Of a DNA stretch of 64,000 bases, positions 1-9,361 are shown piece by piece. A program made the translations under genes and the position numbers. Numbering within the stretch: position 1 is the stretch's first letter; each line of letters starts with the position of its first letter. Source of the stretch: Streptomyces sp. SLBN-31 (GTDB taxonomy: Bacteria; Actinomycetota; Actinomycetes; Streptomycetales; Streptomycetaceae); NCBI RefSeq assembly GCF_006715395.1, contig NZ_VFNC01000001.1:992001-1056000 (forward strand), read 5' to 3'. Under the pieces are notes generated by a model. That model worked only from the letters and a program-made list of their open reading frames with translations, searched no databases and was not told the DNA's origin.

Positions 1-85
1 TCGTCCACGTGGCTCCGCCACGAGGACGCTCCGGCGCCTTGCGATCGCACGCACCAGACGCCGCGCGGCCCGCCCTCCGGGCGGA
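1..85. repeat. Hairpin-rich intergenic repeat upstream of gatC
   Basis: Two compact inverted repeats occur here. The first is nested: CGTCC/GGACG outside CGTGGC/GCCACG with a TCC loop, at 2-28. The second is CCGCCC/GGGCGG, also with a TCC loop, at 70-84. The 'GGC-TCC-GCC' style hairpin resembles the CGGGGC-TCC-GCCCCG hairpin at 23247-23261, so it probably belongs to the hairpin repeat families scattered between Streptomyces genes. It could act as a terminator for a gene to the left of the window. No coding function is supported. Confidence 0.4.
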
Positions 86-149
86 CGACGGGAATGTGCC
101 GACAAGCCCCGGCCCCAAACCACACACACTCACCCCAGAGGAACGCTGC

Positions 150-446
150 ATGCCTGGCATCACGCGCGAGGAGGTCGCCCACCTCGCCCGGCTGGCGCGT
201 CTGGAGCTGAAGCCCGAAGAGCTCGAACACTTCGCGGGACAGCTGGACGACATCATCGGCGCGGTCGCCCGCGTCAGCGAGGTCGCCGACCAAGACGTAC
301 CGCCGACCTCGCACCCGCTCCCGCTGACCAACGTCATGCGGCCGGACGAGGTCCGTCCGTCGCTCACCCCCGAGCAGGCGCTCTCCGGCGCCCCGGCCCA
401 GGAGCAGCAGCGTTTCAAGGTGCCGCAGATCCTGGGGGAGGACTGA
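150..446 (+). CDS. gatC: Asp-tRNA(Asn)/Glu-tRNA(Gln) amidotransferase subunit C
   Basis: A 98-residue protein with the GatC layout: an N-terminal helical stretch ([16 protein letters not shown]) followed by a C-terminal part containing '[16 protein letters not shown]'-like sequence (here [16 protein letters not shown]). In the family GatC acts as a belt that holds GatA and GatB together in the cytosolic GatCAB enzyme, which converts mischarged Glu-tRNA(Gln) and Asp-tRNA(Asn) to the correct amide forms. The ATG at 150 is preceded by AGAGGA. A longer frame reaches back to position 9 but runs through the hairpin repeat and has no family-like sequence, so I reject it. The stop lies 5 bases before gatA, so the two genes are cotranscribed. 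Confidence 0.95.
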   Translation: MPGITREEVAHLARLARLELKPEELEHFAGQLDDIIGAVARVSEVADQDVPPTSHPLPLTNVMRPDEVRPSLTPEQALSGAPAQEQQRFKVPQILGED

Positions 447-451
447 TCACG

Positions 452-1945
452 ATGACGGACATCATCAAGCTCACCGCCGCCGAGACCGCCGAGAAGATCG
501 CTTCCGGCGAGCTGACGGCCGTCCAGGTCACCGAGGCCCACCTGGCCCGCATCGAGGCCGTCGACGAGAAGGTGCACGCCTTCCTGCACGTCGACCGCGA
601 GGGCGCCCTCGCCCAGGCGCGGGCCGTGGACGCCAAGCGCGAGCGGGGCGAGAAGCTCGGCCCCCTCGCCGGCGTCCCGCTGGCGCTGAAGGACATCTTC
701 ACCACCGAGGGCATTCCCACGACCGTCGGTTCGAAGATCCTCGAGGGCTGGATCCCGCCGTACGACGCCACCCTCACCAAGCGCCTCAAGGCCGCCGACG
801 TCGTCATCCTCGGCAAGACCAACATGGACGAGTTCGCCATGGGGTCGTCGACGGAGAACAGCGCCTACGGCCCGACCGGCAACCCCTGGGACCTCACCAG
901 GATCCCGGGCGGTTCCGGCGGCGGCTCCTCCGCCGCGCTGGCCGCGCACATGGCGCCGCTGGCCATCGGCACCGACACCGGCGGTTCCATCCGCCAGCCG
1001 GCCGCCGTCACCGGCACGGTGGGCGTGAAGCCGACGTACGGAGCGGTCTCCCGCTTCGGCATGGTCGCCTTCTCGTCCTCCCTCGACCAGGGCGGCCCCT
1101 GCGCCCGTACGGTCCTGGACGCGGCCCTCCTCCACGAGGTCATCGCCGGCCACGACCCGCTGGACTCCACGTCCATCGACGCCCCCGCCCCGCCGGTCGT
1201 CGAGGCCGCCCGCAACGGCAGCGTCGAGGGCATGCGCGTCGGCGTCGTCAAGCAGTTCCGCGGCGAGGGCTACCAGGCCGGTGTCATCCAGCGCTTCGAC
1301 GAGTCCGTCGCCCTCCTCAAGGAGCTGGGCGCCGAGATCGTCGAGCTGGACTGCCCGTCCTTCGACCTCGCGCTGTCGGCGTACTACCTGATCGCGCCCT
1401 CCGAGTGCTCCTCCAACCTCGCCCGCTTCGACGGCCTGCGCTACGGCCTGCGGACCGGCGACGACGGCTCGCACTCCGCCGAGGAGGTCACCTCCCTCAC
1501 CCGTGAGGCGGGCTTCGGCCCCGAGGTCAAGCGCCGCATCATGCTGGGTACGTACGCCCTGAGCTCCGGCTACTACGACGCCTACTACGGCTCCGCGCAG
1601 AAGGTCCGCACGCTCATCACGCGGGACTTCGAGAAGGCCTTCGAGCAGGTCGACGTCATCGTGTCGCCGACCACGCCGACCACCGCCTTCGCGATCGGCG
1701 AGCGTGCCGACGACCCGATGGCGATGTACCTGGCCGACCTGTGCACCATCCCGACCAACCTCGCGGGCAACGCGGCCATGTCGCTGCCCTGCGGTCTCGC
1801 CCCGGAGGACAACCTCCCCGTCGGTCTGCAGATCATCGCCCCGGCCCTGAAGGACGACCGGCTCTACAAGGTCGGCGCCGCCGTCGAGGCCGCCTTCGTG
1901 GAAAGGTGGGGGCACCCGCTCCTGGAGGAGGCTCCGTCGCTGTGA
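452..1945 (+). CDS. gatA: Asp-tRNA(Asn)/Glu-tRNA(Gln) amidotransferase subunit A
   Basis: A 497-residue amidase-signature protein, normal length for GatA. The Ser-cisSer-Lys triad is visible: Lys80 in 'LALKDIF', Ser155 in the Gly/Ser-rich loop '[11 protein letters not shown]', and Ser179 in 'DTGGSIRQP'. GatA releases ammonia from glutamine and channels it to GatB. GGGGGAGG before the ATG is a strong ribosome-binding site. It sits in the order gatC-gatA-(small membrane gene)-gatB. Its stop overlaps the GTG of the next gene (GTGA), indicating translational coupling. Confidence 0.97.
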   Translation: MTDIIKLTAAETAEKIASGELTAVQVTEAHLARIEAVDEKVHAFLHVDREGALAQARAVDAKRERGEKLGPLAGVPLALKDIFTTEGIPTTVGSKILEGWIPPYDATLTKRLKAADVVILGKTNMDEFAMGSSTENSAYGPTGNPWDLTRIPGGSGGGSSAALAAHMAPLAIGTDTGGSIRQPAAVTGTVGVKPTYGAVSRFGMVAFSSSLDQGGPCARTVLDAALLHEVIAGHDPLDSTSIDAPAPPVVEAARNGSVEGMRVGVVKQFRGEGYQAGVIQRFDESVALLKELGAEIVELDCPSFDLALSAYYLIAPSECSSNLARFDGLRYGLRTGDDGSHSAEEVTSLTREAGFGPEVKRRIMLGTYALSSGYYDAYYGSAQKVRTLITRDFEKAFEQVDVIVSPTTPTTAFAIGERADDPMAMYLADLCTIPTNLAGNAAMSLPCGLAPEDNLPVGLQIIAPALKDDRLYKVGAAVEAAFVERWGHPLLEEAPSL

Positions 1946-2181
1946 GCAAGCTGTCCAAGGCCAAGGACTTCAAGAAGTCCAAGTCCGGCACGTACCTGTC
2001 CATGGCCACCACGGCCTTCGGCGCCGTGGCCGTCGTCAAGCAGATCAAGAAGGCCCGACTGGAGAACGACACGCTGCGGCTGATCGACGCCACCGTCTCC
2101 GCCGCCGCGATCGTCACCGGCCTCGCCATCCTGTACCGCGAGCTGAAGCGGCTGGGCGACGACGACGTCCTGCTGGGCTGA
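1942..2181 (+). CDS. Small membrane protein between gatA and gatB
   Basis: A 79-residue protein of unknown function. It starts with a GTG overlapping the gatA stop. The N-terminus is lysine-rich ([18 protein letters not shown]), followed by a hydrophobic stretch around residues 20-35, and then a clear membrane segment near 50-67 ([16 protein letters not shown]). The tail ends in acidic residues. A GGAGGAGG site lies about 10 bases upstream. The position inside the gatCAB operon suggests cotranscription, but nothing in the sequence ties it to tRNA amidation. I do not recognise a named domain. Confidence 0.8.
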   Translation: MSKLSKAKDFKKSKSGTYLSMATTAFGAVAVVKQIKKARLENDTLRLIDATVSAAAIVTGLAILYRELKRLGDDDVLLG

Positions 2182-2196
2182 GAGGGAAGTTTCACC

Positions 2197-3711
2197 GTGA
2201 CCACCACGACCGACCTGGTGTCGTACGAGGACGCGCTGGCGTCGTACGACCCCGTCATGGGCCTCGAGGTCCATGTCGAACTCGGCACCAAGACCAAGAT
2301 GTTCTGCGGGTGTTCCACCGAACTGGGCGCCGAGCCCAACTCGCAGACCTGTCCCACCTGCCTCGGCCTGCCCGGCGCGCTCCCGGTCGTCAACGCGATC
2401 GGCATCGAGTCGGCCATCAAGATCGGTCTCGCGCTGAACTGCGAGATCGCCGAGTGGTGCCGCTTCGCCCGGAAGAACTACTTCTATCCGGACATGCCGA
2501 AGAACTTCCAGACCTCCCAGTACGACGAGCCGATCGCCTTCAACGGCTACCTCGACGTGCAGCTGGAGGACGGCGAGACCTTCCGTGTGGAGATCGAGCG
2601 CGCCCACATGGAGGAGGACACCGGCAAGTCGACCCACGTGGGCGGCGCGACGGGCCGCATCCACGGCGCCTCGCACTCGCTGCTGGACTACAACCGCGCC
2701 GGCATCCCGCTCATCGAGATCGTCACCAAGCCGATCGAGGGCGCCGGCGAGCGCGCTCCCGAGGTCGCCCGGGCGTACGTCCGTGAGCTGCGCGAGCTCA
2801 TCCGGGCACTCGGCGTCTCCGAGGCCCGCATGGAGATGGGTCAGATGCGCTGCGATGTGAACCTGTCGCTGCGCCCGAACGGCACCGAGAAGTTCGGCAC
2901 CCGCTCGGAGACGAAGAACGTCAACTCGCTGCGGTCCGTGGAGCGCGCGGCCCGCTTCGAGATCCAGCGGCACGCGGCCGTGCTGTCGTCCGGCGGCACG
3001 ATCGTGCAGGAGACCCGGCACTTCCACGAGGACACGGGGTCCACGACCTCGGGCCGGGTGAAGGAGGAGGCCGAGGACTACCGGTACTTCCCGGAGCCGG
3101 ACCTGGTACCGGTCGCCCCGTCCCGCGAGTGGGTCGAGGAGATCCGCGCCGGGCTGCCGGAGCTGCCGCTGGCCCGCCGCAACCGGCTGCTCGCCGAATG
3201 GGGCATCTCCGCCACCGACATGCAGGCGATCCTCAACGCCGGTGCGCTGGACCCGATCGTCGCCACGATCGACGCCGGGGCCGACGCGGCCTCCGCCCGC
3301 AAGTGGTGGATGGGCGAACTGGCGCGCAGCGCCAACGAGTCGGGCAAGGCGCTGGACGAGCTGGCGATCACCCCGGCGCAGGTCGCCCGGGTCACCGAGC
3401 TCGTCGCGAAGGGCGACCTGAACGACAAGCTCGCGCGCCAGGTCATCGAGGGCGTCCTCGCGGGCGAGGGCACCCCGGACGAGGTCGTCGACAAGCGCGG
3501 TCTGAAGGTCGTCTCCGACGACTCGGCGCTGGGCACCGCGGTCGACGAGGCCATCGCCGGCAACCCGGGCATCGCCGACAAGATCCGCGGCGGCAAGGTG
3601 GCCGCGGCCGGCGCCCTGGTCGGCGCGGTCATGAAGGCGACCCGTGGCCAGGCCGACGCTGCCCGCGTCAAGGAGCTGATCCTTGAGAAGCTGGGCGTCA
3701 GCGAGGGCTGA
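2197..3711 (+). CDS. gatB: Asp-tRNA(Asn)/Glu-tRNA(Gln) amidotransferase subunit B
   Basis: A 504-residue protein with the full GatB architecture. The N-terminal kinase/transamidase core contains 'GLEVHVEL' and a Cys-rich zinc-site-like stretch with two CxxC-type pairs near residues 38-56. The C-terminal helical YqeY/tail domain ends in '[15 protein letters not shown]'. GatB phosphorylates the misacylated tRNA side chain and adds the ammonia made by GatA. The GTG start has GAGAGGGAAG upstream, 15 bases after the preceding stop. A strong hairpin follows the stop, ending the gatCAB unit. Confidence 0.97.
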   Translation: MTTTTDLVSYEDALASYDPVMGLEVHVELGTKTKMFCGCSTELGAEPNSQTCPTCLGLPGALPVVNAIGIESAIKIGLALNCEIAEWCRFARKNYFYPDMPKNFQTSQYDEPIAFNGYLDVQLEDGETFRVEIERAHMEEDTGKSTHVGGATGRIHGASHSLLDYNRAGIPLIEIVTKPIEGAGERAPEVARAYVRELRELIRALGVSEARMEMGQMRCDVNLSLRPNGTEKFGTRSETKNVNSLRSVERAARFEIQRHAAVLSSGGTIVQETRHFHEDTGSTTSGRVKEEAEDYRYFPEPDLVPVAPSREWVEEIRAGLPELPLARRNRLLAEWGISATDMQAILNAGALDPIVATIDAGADAASARKWWMGELARSANESGKALDELAITPAQVARVTELVAKGDLNDKLARQVIEGVLAGEGTPDEVVDKRGLKVVSDDSALGTAVDEAIAGNPGIADKIRGGKVAAAGALVGAVMKATRGQADAARVKELILEKLGVSEG

Positions 3712-3731
3712 GGGACACCTCACAGGCGGTG

Positions 3732-3760
3732 CGGCCCCGGAGACATGGTCTCCGGGGCCG
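3732..3760. terminator. Bidirectional terminator between gatB and the methyltransferase gene
   Basis: A perfect 13-bp inverted repeat (CGGCCCCGGAGAC / GTCTCCGGGGCCG) with a 3-base ATG loop. It lies between convergent genes, 20 bases after the gatB stop and 6 bases before the stop of the minus-strand gene. It lacks a long U tract, as is usual in Streptomyces. Confidence 0.8.
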
Positions 3761-3766
3761 TACGAC

Positions 3767-4567
3767 TTACTGCCTACGGCGTCCCACGACCCGTACGAAG
3801 CCCAGCGCGCGGCCTTCGTCGGCGCGCACCATCTCGCCGACGCGGCGGGCCATCGTGCGGTGGAACTCCTCCGGGCTCTCCTCGGCGACCACCTCGCACC
3901 ACAGCAGCCAGTCCTTCCAGCCGTCCTGGAGCCAGTCGGCCGTCTCCACCTCGACGGCGCCGCTGCGGGTCCAGTGGCGGCGCCACCAGTCGGCGGTGTG
4001 GAAGCACCAGAAGTCGGGCTCCCACCAGGCCTTGAGATGCTCCGGCGGCTCGGCGCCGGCGATCTCCTCCCGAAGTGCCGGTACGACCACGCCGATCCGC
4101 CCGCCGGGCTTCAACAGCCGGGTGAGGGTGGGCAGGTAGAGGTCGTCGGTGCCGAAGTACTGGTACGCGTCGATGGACACGATCGCGTCGAAGCCGCCCT
4201 CCGCGAAGGGCAGATCGTGCGCCTCCGTGTGCACGGGAAGCACCCGGTCGGCGAAGCCCGCCTCGGCGATGCGGCGGGCGTTGTCGTCGGGCTTGACCCA
4301 CAGGTCGGCGGCGGTGACCTGGGCGTCGAACTCCCTGGCCAGGAAGACCGAGGTCATCGCCCGGCCGCAGCCGAGGTCGAGGACGCGGGCACCGGGGCGC
4401 AGGGCGTCCAGGCCGAGGGCGGGGGCCAGCCACTCCAGCAGCCACAGGGCGTTGGGGCCCATCTGGTTGTCGACGACCCAGCGGGCGTCGTAGCCGCTGC
4501 TGCGCGGGTAGTGGGGGTGGTTCAGACGGTCAGAAAGGTCGTCGTTCGTGGTCCTGGTGTCGGACAT
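3767..4567 (-). CDS. Class I SAM-dependent methyltransferase
   Basis: A 266-residue cytosolic protein. SAM-binding motif I is clear (VLDLGCGRAMTSVFLA, about residues 60-75), followed by an acidic strand-2 end ('VTAADLW') and motif 'FDAIVSIDAYQYFG'. The N-terminal 'HPHYPRSSGYDARWVVDNQMG' type region and a Trp-rich C-terminus (DWLQDGWKDWLLW) match small-molecule methyltransferases annotated in actinomycetes. The substrate cannot be told from the sequence. It is monocistronic and converges on gatB. The ATG at 4565-4567 has AGGAGC upstream. Confidence 0.85.
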   Translation of the reverse strand: MSDTRTTNDDLSDRLNHPHYPRSSGYDARWVVDNQMGPNALWLLEWLAPALGLDALRPGARVLDLGCGRAMTSVFLAREFDAQVTAADLWVKPDDNARRIAEAGFADRVLPVHTEAHDLPFAEGGFDAIVSIDAYQYFGTDDLYLPTLTRLLKPGGRIGVVVPALREEIAGAEPPEHLKAWWEPDFWCFHTADWWRRHWTRSGAVEVETADWLQDGWKDWLLWCEVVAEESPEEFHRTMARRVGEMVRADEGRALGFVRVVGRRRQ

Positions 4568-4753
4568 CGTTGAACGGGCTCCTTGGGATCTTCGTAGGGG
4601 AAGTCGATGCGTAGGAGCTCGGTCGGACCTTCAAAAAATGCACCCGCTTCGGTCGTCGGCGAGGAGCCGGTGACGGCTGTCCCGCGGAAGCTAGCAGGTG
4701 TGCCCTTCGCCCCGCAGCCGGTTTCCCGGGGGGACGCGCTACGCTCGCCCGCC

Positions 4754-5050
4754 ATGAGCGGACGAGATGATTCCGAGATACGGGACGTCGAGGACGACAT
4801 GGCCTACGACGCCCGCCGGGCCCGCTGGACGGCGGCCGGCACAGGCATGCTGCTGACCCTCGCCGGGCTGGCCGCGTCCCTGCTGCGCCTCACCGGCTCC
4901 GCCCCGGCCCTGGTGCCCGGCGCCTACGGCTTCGGCGCCGCCGTGTGCGCGCTCGCCTCGGTGCTGGGCTCCCGCGGGCACACCCGGCGCGCGCTGTGGT
5001 TGCTGGTCGCCGGGGTGATGGTGATGGCGCTGGGAGATCAGTTCGATTAG
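4754..5050 (+). CDS. Small integral membrane protein
   Basis: A 98-residue protein with an acidic N-terminus (SGRDDSEIRDVEDDMAYD) followed by three hydrophobic segments (about residues 31-48, 52-69 and 77-95). The ATG follows CGCTCGCCCGCC without a good SD; the open frame extends to 4607, but the upstream part has no membrane-protein character. Function unknown. It lies just before an AT-richer gap ahead of the MMPL exporter. Confidence 0.6.
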   Translation: MSGRDDSEIRDVEDDMAYDARRARWTAAGTGMLLTLAGLAASLLRLTGSAPALVPGAYGFGAAVCALASVLGSRGHTRRALWLLVAGVMVMALGDQFD

Positions 5051-5251
5051 GTGACAGAGTGTCCGTTACTGTCCTGTGATCTGCCTCCCACTCTTGTGAA
5101 CAAGGCCACCAAACACATAAACGATCACATCTGCCTGCAAATATGGACCTCGCATTGCTCATGTGTTCTTTGCGGGCTGTTCATGTTGTGAACGACTGTT
5201 CCTCGACTGTTCCCGGTCAAAGATCCACAAATCGTCCCCGGGAGCTCGTTC
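5051..5251 (+). promoter_or_regulatory. AT-rich upstream region of the MMPL exporter gene
   Basis: About 200 bp visibly richer in A/T than the surrounding DNA. It contains a 12-bp palindrome CTTGTGAACAAG (5093-5104), an inverted repeat GTTCA-TGTTG-TGAAC (5179-5193), and several TGTTC words. These are candidate regulator sites for the MMPL gene; no regulator gene is adjacent. No convincing open reading frame is seen. Confidence 0.4.
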
Positions 5252-7492
5252 GTGGCAGCCCTTGCACGCTGGTGTGTCCGGCACCGCCTCGTCGCGGTGC
5301 TGCTCTGGCTCCTCGCCTTCGGCGGGGTGAGCGCGGCCGCCGCCGTCACCGGCTCGGCGTACTCGAACGACTACGAGGCCCCCGGCACCGAGTCGGGCGC
5401 CGCCACCAAGCTGCTGCAGCGGGGCTTCCCCGGCCTCGGCGGTGACAGCGACACCGTCGTGTGGCACGTGAAGTCCGGCACCGTCCGGGCCGCCGACGTC
5501 GAGCAGACGATGAACCAGACCCTGGACAAGATCGCGGACCTGCCCGGCGTGGCCTCCGTGAGCAGTCCCTACGACGGCCAGGGCGCCGGCCGGATCAGCT
5601 CCGACGGGCACACCGCGTACGCCACGGTCACCTTCGGCCACCGCGTGGAGGACATCAGGAAGTCCGAGGTGGAGGCCGTCGTCCGCACGGCCGAGGCCGC
5701 CCGGGCGGACGGCCTCCAGGTGGAGCTGGGCGGCAGCGCCGTCGCGCTCACCGAACCGAGCGGCGGGCACGTCGCCGAGGTGGTCGGGGTGGTCGTGGCG
5801 GCCGTCGTGCTGTTCCTCGCCTTCGGCTCGCTCGCCGCCTCGGTGCTGCCCATCGCCACCGCGCTGGTCGGCGTCGGCACCGCGTACGCCTCGATCGTGC
5901 TGCTCGGGCACGCCATGACCGTCGCCGACTTCGCGCCCATGCTCGGCATGCTGATCGGACTCGGCGTCGGCATCGACTACGCGCTCTTCATCGTCACCAG
6001 ACACCGGCGCGGGCTCAAACGCGGGCTGTCGGTGACCGAGGCCGTCACCAACGCGGTGACGACCACCGGACGGGCCGTGGTCTTCGCGGGCGCCACCGTT
6101 TGCATCGCCCTGCTGGGGATGCTGATCCTGCGGCTCGGCTTCCTCAACGGCGTCGCCATCGCCGCCTCGCTGACCGTCGTCCTCACGGTCGCCGCCTCCG
6201 TCACCCTGCTGCCCGCCCTGCTGTCCCTCATCGGCATGCGCGCCCTGAGCCGGCGCGAGCGGCGACGGCTGGCCGAGCAGGGACCGCAGCCGGAGCTGCC
6301 CACCGGACTCGCCCACCGCTGGTCGGCGTTCGTCGAGCGCCATCCCAAGATCCTCGGCGTGGTGGCGCTGGCCGTGATGGCGGTCCTCGCACTGCCCACC
6401 CTCTCCCTGCACCTGGGCACCTCCGACCAGGGCAACCACCCGAAGTCGTCCACCACGAGGCAGGCCTACGACCTGCTCGCCGAGGGCTTCGGCCCGGGCG
6501 TCAACGGCCCGCTCACCGTCGTCACCAAGGTCAACGGCGCCGAGGACCGGCTCGCCCTCGACAACCTCGACGCCACCATCCGCACCACCGAAGGCGTCGC
6601 CTCGGTGAGCCCGGTGACCTACGGCGGCTCGGAGACGGCCTACTTCACGATCGTGCCGACCTCGGAGCCGCAGTCCCAGAAGACCAGCGACCTCGTCGAC
6701 CGGCTGCGCACCGAGGTGCTGCCGCGCGCCGAGACCGGCACCGCGCTCGACCTCCACGTCGGCGGTGTGACGGCGTCGTACGACGACTTCGCGGGCGTCA
6801 TCGTCGGCAAGCTTCCCCTGTTCGTCGGCGTGGTCATCGGCCTCGGCTGCCTGCTCCTGCTGCTCGCCTTCCGCTCCATCGGCATCCCGCTGAAGGCCGC
6901 GGCCATGAACGTCGCCGCGGTCGCCGCCGCCTTCGGCATCGTCGTGGCGATCTTCCAGTGGGGCTGGGGGAGCGAACTGCTCGGCCTCGGCCGCGCGGGC
7001 CCGATCGAGCCCTTCCTCCCCGTGATCATGGTGTCCGTGCTCTTCGGGCTCTCCATGGACTACCAGGTCTTCCTGGTCAGCCGGATGTACGAGGAGTGGC
7101 TGGAGACGGGCGACAACCGGCGGGCCGTACGCGTCGGCCTCGCCGAGACCAGCCGCGTGATCAACTCCGCCGCGGTCATCATGATGTCGGTCTTCCTTGC
7201 CTTCGTCCTCAGCGGCGACCGCGTGATCGCCATGTTCGGCATCGCGCTCGCCTCCGCCGTCGCCCTGGACGCCTTCGTCCTGCGCACCCTGCTGGTGCCC
7301 GCCCTCATGCACCTGCTCGGCGGCGCCAACTGGTGGCTGCCCCGCTGGCTCGACGCCCGGCTGCCCCGCATCAGCATCGAGCCGCCAGATTGCCGTGCCG
7401 CCCATGAAAGGCTGGCCGAGGCGACGGACGCCGAGGTGGCGGACGTACTGGCGGAGGGGGAGCAACGGGATGTACGCGATATCACTGGGTGA
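5252..7492 (+). CDS. MMPL-family membrane transporter
   Basis: A 746-residue RND-superfamily transporter of the MMPL/ActII-3 type. The topology is the expected duplication: TM1 near residues 10-30, a first extracytoplasmic domain (about 30-170), a TM cluster about 170-330 including the MMPL signature 'GLGVGIDYALFIVTRHRRGLK', then a second TM start, a second loop and a TM cluster about 520-700 with 'SVLFGLSMDYQVFLVSRM'. Asp residues in these two signatures are the usual proton-relay positions. Such proteins export lipids or small hydrophobic molecules in actinobacteria; the substrate here is unknown. The GTG start is preceded by GGGAG. Its end overlaps the next gene by 23 bases. Confidence 0.93.
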   Translation: MAALARWCVRHRLVAVLLWLLAFGGVSAAAAVTGSAYSNDYEAPGTESGAATKLLQRGFPGLGGDSDTVVWHVKSGTVRAADVEQTMNQTLDKIADLPGVASVSSPYDGQGAGRISSDGHTAYATVTFGHRVEDIRKSEVEAVVRTAEAARADGLQVELGGSAVALTEPSGGHVAEVVGVVVAAVVLFLAFGSLAASVLPIATALVGVGTAYASIVLLGHAMTVADFAPMLGMLIGLGVGIDYALFIVTRHRRGLKRGLSVTEAVTNAVTTTGRAVVFAGATVCIALLGMLILRLGFLNGVAIAASLTVVLTVAASVTLLPALLSLIGMRALSRRERRRLAEQGPQPELPTGLAHRWSAFVERHPKILGVVALAVMAVLALPTLSLHLGTSDQGNHPKSSTTRQAYDLLAEGFGPGVNGPLTVVTKVNGAEDRLALDNLDATIRTTEGVASVSPVTYGGSETAYFTIVPTSEPQSQKTSDLVDRLRTEVLPRAETGTALDLHVGGVTASYDDFAGVIVGKLPLFVGVVIGLGCLLLLLAFRSIGIPLKAAAMNVAAVAAAFGIVVAIFQWGWGSELLGLGRAGPIEPFLPVIMVSVLFGLSMDYQVFLVSRMYEEWLETGDNRRAVRVGLAETSRVINSAAVIMMSVFLAFVLSGDRVIAMFGIALASAVALDAFVLRTLLVPALMHLLGGANWWLPRWLDARLPRISIEPPDCRAAHERLAEATDAEVADVLAEGEQRDVRDITG

Positions 7493-8042
7493 CGGCGCCG
7501 AGCTGCGGCCGCTGGAGCCGTGGCACGCCGAGGAGTTCCTGGCGCACCTGGAGCGCGGCCGGGAGTTCATCGGGCGGTTCATCCCGTTCGGCTCGCAGGC
7601 CGTCGACCTGCCCTCGGCACGCGAGACGCTCCAGCGGTACGCCGACATGCGGGCCGCCGACACCGCCTCGCACCATGGCATCTGGCTGGACGGAAAGCTC
7701 GTCGGCGGGGTGCTCACCCTGAACTTCGACGCGGCGACCGGCAACGCCGAGGTCGGCTGCTGGCTGGAGCCCGCCGCCACCGGGCGCGGCCTGATCACCC
7801 GGGCGATGCGGATACTGATCGACTGGGCGGTCGAGGAACGCGGCATCCACCGCGTCGAATGGGTCGCCGCCTCCGGCAACGTGCCCAGCCTGAACGTCGC
7901 CCGGCGCCTGGGGATGACCCGCGATGGCGTACGGCGCGAGGCGCACCCCTATCGTGGGGAGCGGCACGACCTGGAGGTGTGGTCGATCCTCGCCCCGGAG
8001 TGGCGTCGAGCACGCGCGAGTGCCGCACACAACGATCATTAA
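7470..8042 (+). CDS. GNAT acetyltransferase, RimJ/RimL type
   Basis: A 190-residue protein with the RimL-like fold: 'LRPLEPWHAEEFLAHLERGREF' at the start, a beta-bulge region 'VGCWLEPAATGRGLITRAM' that is the acetyl-CoA loop (motif A, with GRGL), and 'RVEWVAASGNVPSLNVARRLGM' as motif B. The family acetylates N-termini of proteins or small amines. The ATG at 7470 is chosen because GGAGGGGGAG lies 8 bases upstream, even though it overlaps the MMPL gene by 23 bases. The overlap suggests translational coupling. Confidence 0.88.
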   Translation: MYAISLGDGAELRPLEPWHAEEFLAHLERGREFIGRFIPFGSQAVDLPSARETLQRYADMRAADTASHHGIWLDGKLVGGVLTLNFDAATGNAEVGCWLEPAATGRGLITRAMRILIDWAVEERGIHRVEWVAASGNVPSLNVARRLGMTRDGVRREAHPYRGERHDLEVWSILAPEWRRARASAAHNDH

Positions 8043-8077
8043 GATCCCTCTCAGAGAGCGTCCGTACGGTGCCAGAC

Positions 8078-8638
8078 ATGGGAACCAAGACAGTTGACGA
8101 GGCCGGCACGACCGAGGCCACCGAAGTGAAGCCCGAGGACGAGGCGGCGGCCGCCGCCGAGGCCGAGGCCGCCGAGGAGACCGAGGAGGCGACCGCCGAG
8201 GCCGACCTTGTCGAGAGCGGCTCCGAGAGCGCTCAGGAGGGCCCCTCCGGCGTCGGCCAGGGCGCGGGCGCGGTCGTCGCCGCCGCGCTCGGCGTCGTCT
8301 CGCTCACCGGGAGCTGGGTCGGCACCGTGGCCGCCGCCCGCCAGACCCTGGTGGGCCAGCTGCAGACCTCGTCCTCGGCGAGCGTCGCCAAGCAGATCAA
8401 GGCCGTGTACGGCGATGCCTGGCAGGCCAGCGCCTTCTGGGGCGGCGTCTTCGCCCTGTTCGCGCTGCTCGTCGGCGTCGTGGTCCTCGTCCGGCCCGCG
8501 TTCGGCGCCCCCGGCAGGCCGCAGGCCGCCTGGATCAAGTCCGTCGCCTGGGGCGGGGTCGCGCTCGGTGTCATCGGCCTGCTCCTGGCCGTCCTGAAGT
8601 ACACCGACGTCCTGCTCGGCCTGCCCTCCGCGGGCTGA
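8078..8638 (+). CDS. Membrane protein with acidic N-terminus
   Basis: A 186-residue protein. Residues 1-60 are a low-complexity Glu/Ala-rich cytosolic tail. Three to four membrane segments follow (about 66-85, 115-137, 150-172). I recognise no domain; similar proteins are widespread in Streptomyces as hypothetical integral membrane proteins. It lies 35 bases after the acetyltransferase stop and is followed by a hairpin terminator. SD-like AGAGAG is present but distant, so the start is moderately sure. Confidence 0.7.
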   Translation: MGTKTVDEAGTTEATEVKPEDEAAAAAEAEAAEETEEATAEADLVESGSESAQEGPSGVGQGAGAVVAAALGVVSLTGSWVGTVAAARQTLVGQLQTSSSASVAKQIKAVYGDAWQASAFWGGVFALFALLVGVVVLVRPAFGAPGRPQAAWIKSVAWGGVALGVIGLLLAVLKYTDVLLGLPSAG

Positions 8639-8667
8639 GTCACCGCAGGTCCACAGGGGTCTTAGGC

Positions 8668-8690
8668 GGTCCGTAAGCACCTTACGGACC
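8668..8690 (+). terminator. Hairpin terminator after the membrane-protein gene
   Basis: A perfect 10-bp stem GGTCCGTAAG / CTTACGGACC with a 3-base CAC loop, 29 bases after the stop codon at 8638. There is no U tract. It separates the MMPL group from the LAL regulator group. Confidence 0.65.
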
Positions 8691-8834
8691 ATCTGAGGCC
8701 CCTTAGGCGCGTCTAAGGCCCCGGGCACCCCGCAAGATGCGGAACTCTCCCGATGTGACGCACCCCCCTTGGAGACGAAAGTTGAGGCATCGCAGCAAGC
8801 GAAGCCGGAAAACAAGCTCCCGAGGGGACACACC

Positions 8835-9011
8835 ATGTACGAGTACGAGATCGCGCAGTTCCGTTCCGCCGAACTGATCCGCCGCGCCGATCACGAGCGC
8901 CTCGCCCGCGAGGCCGTCCGCGGAGCCCGCCGCGAAGCAGCGGAACGCTCCACGGAGACCGAGTCCCATACCTCCCGCCACCGCCGCCCAAGGTTCGCCA
9001 GGGCAGCGTGA
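8835..9011 (+). CDS. Small conserved protein upstream of the LAL regulator
   Basis: A 58-residue, strongly charged, probably helical protein beginning MYEYEIAQFRSAELIRRADH and rich in Arg and Glu/Ala (HERLAREAVRGARREAAE). The ATG has GAGGGGA 7-8 bases upstream; a longer frame from a TTG at 8769 lacks such a site. The 'R.AELIRRA..ER.AREA' pattern recurs, to my memory, in small Streptomyces proteins without known function. Its TGA overlaps a GTG that opens the repeat-bearing frame of the LAL regulator. Confidence 0.6.
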   Translation: MYEYEIAQFRSAELIRRADHERLAREAVRGARREAAERSTETESHTSRHRRPRFARAA

Positions 9012-9020
9012 CCACGGGGG

Positions 9021-9361
9021 ACGCCGGACGGGCACTTCCAGCCCGTCCGGCGCACTCGGATGACACCGGGCAGGCCAATCCAGCCCGTCCGGCGTCTGAG
9101 GACGAGGCCGGGCAGAGCGATCCGGCCCGTCGGGTGCAGGGGGACGAGGCCGGGCAGAGCGATCCGGTCCGTCCGGTGCAGGGGGACGACGCCGGGCAGA
9201 GCGATCCGGCCCGTCCGGTGCAGGGGGACGAGGCCAGGCGGGCCAATCCGGCCCGTCCGGTGCAGGGGGACGACGCCGGGCAGGCCAATTCAGCCCGTCC
9301 GGCGTTTGAGGACGAGGCCCCTTCAGGGCCGAAGCGGGGGTCTGGGGGCGGCAGCCCCCAG
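9021..9361. repeat. Expanded dispersed hairpin element with seven 42-bp tandem repeats
   Basis: The right half matches the reverse complement of the element at 25111-25200: a CGCCGGACGGGC/GCCCGTCCGGCG hairpin (9022-9052), then TTTGAGGACGAGG, a CCCTTCAGGG-like dyad, and a CTGGGGGC-GGCA-GCCCCCAG hairpin ending at 9361. Here the middle part is expanded. Units beginning GCCCGTCCGG start at 9041, 9083, 9125, 9167, 9209, 9251 and 9293, exactly 42 bp apart. Because 42 is a multiple of three, the array stays open in one frame and would encode 14-residue repeats of the form GQxxPARPxxxDEA at the N-terminus of the LAL protein. Confidence 0.85.

Noticed and set aside
1864..3723. A 619-codon frame opposite gatB
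   Set aside because: Antisense shadow of gatB with low-complexity translation.
5159..7879. A 906-codon open frame on the minus strand opposite the MMPL and acetyltransferase genes
   Set aside because: High GC keeps the opposite frame open. The translation is Gly/Asp/His/Arg low complexity without domains, and the plus-strand gene is clearly real.
9041..9334. CRISPR array
   Set aside because: The 42-bp units are contiguous tandem repeats without unique spacers and no cas genes are nearby; no CRISPR was seen anywhere in the window.
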